A DNA stretch of 64,000 nt from Paludibacter sp. (lineage in GTDB: Bacteria > Bacteroidota > Bacteroidia > Bacteroidales > Paludibacteraceae), in NCBI GenBank assembly GCA_024710005.1, contig JANJVQ010000018.1, forward strand, positions 18,764 to 82,763, written 5' to 3'. Positions 61,482-64,000 of this stretch are shown in pieces (within the stretch, counting starts at the first letter, position 1; every line of letters begins with the position of its first letter). The translations under genes and the position numbers were made by a program. The notes under the pieces were generated by a model. The model saw nothing but the letters and a program-made list of their open reading frames with translations, had not been told where the DNA came from and did no database searches.

Positions 61482-64000
61482 TCAATTAATCAATATTTTT
61501 TTCGACAACATACTTCCATCGCAATCAACTACCTGAATTATATAAACACCTGGTTCAAGTCCATTGACAGCTAAAACAGAAGTTTGGTGCACCTCGCGAA
61601 CCAACATCCCGGTGGTAGCATAAACTGCTATACTTTCTACCGGTGAAGATGAACGGACAACCTGTAACATCCTGCTATCGTTATTATAAACAAGATTCCA
61701 TTCTGGTTGATTAATTAAACCGGTTGAGCCGTCGAAATAGGTATTGTCGCGTATTGCTCTGATTTCATCACCGGATAATAGTCCCCTGAAGAAATACAAT
61801 TCATCAATTTTCCCATGCCAGAAACCAGAGGAACCATTCTTATGAGCGCCGATACGAAATCCACCGGTACAAGCCTCAAAAGTCTGCGCCGAGACAGTCA
61901 AGTCACGTACTCCGTCGACATAATAGGTAACTTGTTTATTCACCGGATCGCAGACAGCAGCCACGTGTTGCCATTTTCCACGTTCAAAAGAACCGTCGGA
62001 GGCAGGATTCTGACGTTGTCCCAGAAAGTTGTTCCAGAAATACCGTACCGGGCCCCCTGCTGTGGGATTTTCCACACGGGAATAAAGTACGATCCGCCCT
62101 GTACCGGCATTGTCTTTTTGCGCCAGCACAATTTCATCTCTGAAATAGTAGCCGTTTTCAACCGTTCCGGAAGCCGGGATTACCGTTGACTCGTCGAATA
62201 TCCATGCACAAACAGTATATTGTGTATTGGCTGTATTCACAATTCCTGTTGTATTGAAATCAAGATATTGATTTGTTCCGTTCAGTGACACGGCATTACC
62301 ATACTTACCTTCCGTCAGGGATGGAACACTTGCGGTAGTTGTCAATTGGTATTTATTGGCTGTCGAGTCGACAAAGTGATCATTGAAAGGATAATAAAAT
62401 GCCAGTTCCTTGGGAGTATCGGGTATTTCCGTAGGGACTGATATGCCCATAGTTCTCGCCCAGTTATTCCACAAAGCCCTCATTTCTTTCACTTTATCCG
62501 GGTATTCCACGGCCACATTATTAGTCTCGGAATAATCATTGGCAAGATTAAACAGCTGCCATCCCTGACCAACTGCTGCTGTGAGCTTCCAATCGCCTAC
62601 ACGTACTGCCCGACCATTTTCGTGTTCCCAATAGAATGTACGTTCGCCGTTCCAAACACCTTCTCCCTGAATAAGCGGGAGCAAACTTTTCCCTTCAGCA
62701 GGCAATGCCTGGATATTATTGCTGTTGTAAGTTGCCGGATAATTGGCATTAGTAAGTTCCAACACCGTTGGCATGATGTCAATGAAATGACCAGGTTGAT
62801 GATTAATTGTTCCTTTTTTTGTCACATTAATTCCGTTGTTCCAGTGCACGATGAAAGGCGTTGCATTGCCGCCATGAAAGGACTCCCTCTTCCAGTAACG
62901 GAAAGGGGTGTTAACTGCACCTGCCCAGCCATTGCCCAGGTAGTTGTATGTCAGATTTGACCCCGGAATCCTGGCATTGTGAGTTACCATTTGCCCGTCG
63001 CGTGTACGGTCATGCCGGTCGAAACTACCGATGTTATAATTTTCTGATGAAGCCCCGTTATCTGACATAAACAGGATTATCGTATTATCATATTCGCCTG
63101 TAGCTTTGAGCTTCTCAATTATTTTCCCGATTCCCTGATCTACACAATCAATCATGGCCGCGTGGACTTCCATGTTATCAGCCAGCCATGATTTATCATT
63201 TTCATTGACCCAAAGCCTTCCTGATTCATTTCTTGCCACCGGCACTTTTTGTGGATCGATTAACCCTAATTCAACCATTTTATTGTATCGACGAACCCTG
63301 AGCGTATCCCAGCCTACATCATACACACCATTGTATTTGGCAATATCTGACGGTTTAGCATGTAACGGCCAGTGTGGAGCGTGGTAGGCTACGTACATGA
63401 AAAACGGTTCTTCTTCAGCAGAAAATTCAGTTATCAGATCGAGTGTTTTATCGGTAGTGTAATCGGTGAGATAAAAATCTCCCGGAATAGAGTCGGTATA
63501 CTCCCGTGTTTCGTTATGAACCAGACTGAATGGATCAAAAAAGTTGGCAACGCCCCAGATGGTACCATAGTGCTCATCGAACCCCCTGTTACAGGGATAT
63601 GATTGCACAGGAGCAAACGGACGATTGTTGAAAGTGTTTTGGTTCGAAAGCCAGGCCATTTGGTCGGCATTATTCCCAATACCCTCGGTGAGCGATAAAT
63701 GCCATTTACCGGTCATGGCTGTTTTGTACCCTGCTGTTTGCAACACTTCAGCGATGGTAACACAGTTATTCGCGAGACTAAGTCCCATACCGGTAATACC
63801 TACTGTATGCGGGTAACAGCCTGTCAACAGGGATGCCCTGGACGGGCAACTACGAGCTCCGTTGAAAAATTGGGTAAAACGTATCCCCGTATTGGCCAGA
63901 CTGTCAAGATGGGGAGTTTGAATCTCCCCACCGTAACAACCCATGTCAGAATAACCCATGTCATCAACCATGATGATCATGATATTCGGTCTTTGTTCAG
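61482..64000 (-). CDS. sulfatase with LamG domain and T9SS tail, N-terminus cut by window edge
   Basis: Type I sulfatase (formylglycine-dependent), exported. The frame is open to base 64000 with EQRPNIMIIMVDDMGYSD before the first ATG in view, so the true start lies outside. The active-site cysteine is in RSCPSRASLLTG, the CxPSR motif needed for formylglycine (codon 63846-63848). Metal ligands are seen in VDDMGYSD and LFMSDNGASSEN; a KWH motif (MTGKWHLS) is also present. A LamG-type domain (about 550-735 of the visible part) and a T9SS sorting domain (EPGVYIIQVVDCDG) follow. Substrate unknown; sulfated glycans are likely. Confidence 0.9.
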   Translation of the reverse strand, partial: EQRPNIMIIMVDDMGYSDMGCYGGEIQTPHLDSLANTGIRFTQFFNGARSCPSRASLLTGCYPHTVGITGMGLSLANNCVTIAEVLQTAGYKTAMTGKWHLSLTEGIGNNADQMAWLSNQNTFNNRPFAPVQSYPCNRGFDEHYGTIWGVANFFDPFSLVHNETREYTDSIPGDFYLTDYTTDKTLDLITEFSAEEEPFFMYVAYHAPHWPLHAKPSDIAKYNGVYDVGWDTLRVRRYNKMVELGLIDPQKVPVARNESGRLWVNENDKSWLADNMEVHAAMIDCVDQGIGKIIEKLKATGEYDNTIILFMSDNGASSENYNIGSFDRHDRTRDGQMVTHNARIPGSNLTYNYLGNGWAGAVNTPFRYWKRESFHGGNATPFIVHWNNGINVTKKGTINHQPGHFIDIMPTVLELTNANYPATYNSNNIQALPAEGKSLLPLIQGEGVWNGERTFYWEHENGRAVRVGDWKLTAAVGQGWQLFNLANDYSETNNVAVEYPDKVKEMRALWNNWARTMGISVPTEIPDTPKELAFYYPFNDHFVDSTANKYQLTTTASVPSLTEGKYGNAVSLNGTNQYLDFNTTGIVNTANTQYTVCAWIFDESTVIPASGTVENGYYFRDEIVLAQKDNAGTGRIVLYSRVENPTAGGPVRYFWNNFLGQRQNPASDGSFERGKWQHVAAVCDPVNKQVTYYVDGVRDLTVSAQTFEACTGGFRIGAHKNGSSGFWHGKIDELYFFRGLLSGDEIRAIRDNTYFDGSTGLINQPEWNLVYNNDSRMLQVVRSSSPVESIAVYATTGMLVREVHQTSVLAVNGLEPGVYIIQVVDCDGSMLSKKILIN

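Overview
The window reads as the chromosome of a Bacteroidetes bacterium, most likely order Bacteroidales. The evidence is: promoters of the TTG-N19-TANNTTTG type, almost no Shine-Dalgarno sequences, an argF' encoding a succinylornithine-type transcarbamylase, the type IX secretion (T9SS) genes porX and porW, many proteins ending in a T9SS sorting domain, an HU-HIG type DNA-binding protein, and glycoside hydrolase families typical of this phylum. No rRNA or tRNA gene was seen.

Left part (1-18 kb) is mostly housekeeping. On the minus strand lie porW-porX-argF'-apt, a CPBP membrane protease, a single-RRM RNA-binding protein, proB-proA and a lipoprotein glutaminyl cyclase. On the plus strand an etfB-etfA-acyl-CoA dehydrogenase operon is driven by a textbook Bacteroidetes promoter. 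A DMT exporter and a DODA-type dioxygenase follow on the minus strand.

Middle part (17.8-35 kb) is accessory and AT-rich. It carries a Fic protein, an alpha-mannan pair (GH38 and GH125), small membrane proteins, remnants that look like RhuM and DinD genes, and a run of small unrelated genes (two lipoproteins, a zinc ribbon, a CFI-box protein, an AIPR-family phage-defence protein). Imperfect dyads with a shared TCCGTTRTRGGC-like core separate several of these genes and recall integron attC sites. Two intergenic regions, near 19.3 kb and 33.9 kb, hold related arrays with an exact 22-bp period. Their AGAT-GGGC-ATCT or AGTT-GGGC-AACT units look like short stems that change in a compensated way. 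Each array sits just beyond a strong terminator.

Right part (35.8-64 kb) is a long, almost unbroken minus-strand block for secreted glycan degradation: GH127, a multi-domain orphan, two GxGYxYP/PA14 proteins, GH76, two GH78 rhamnosidases, GH92, a CotH-like protein and a sulfatase cut by the window edge. Most end in a T9SS sorting domain, so the proteins controlled by PorX/PorW and their export route are both in view. No SusC/SusD pair or dedicated regulator is visible. GH38, GH125, GH92 and GH76 together point to alpha-mannan, and the rhamnosidases, GH127 and sulfatase to a more complex glycan.

The gaps between genes carry several repeat families: an ATATAAGTCATATA hairpin, a long inverted repeat with CCACAAAAGGCACAAAAG arms, GAATAGC microrepeats, GTCATTGCGAG modules, and a nested 44-bp inverted repeat at 38.6-38.8 kb.
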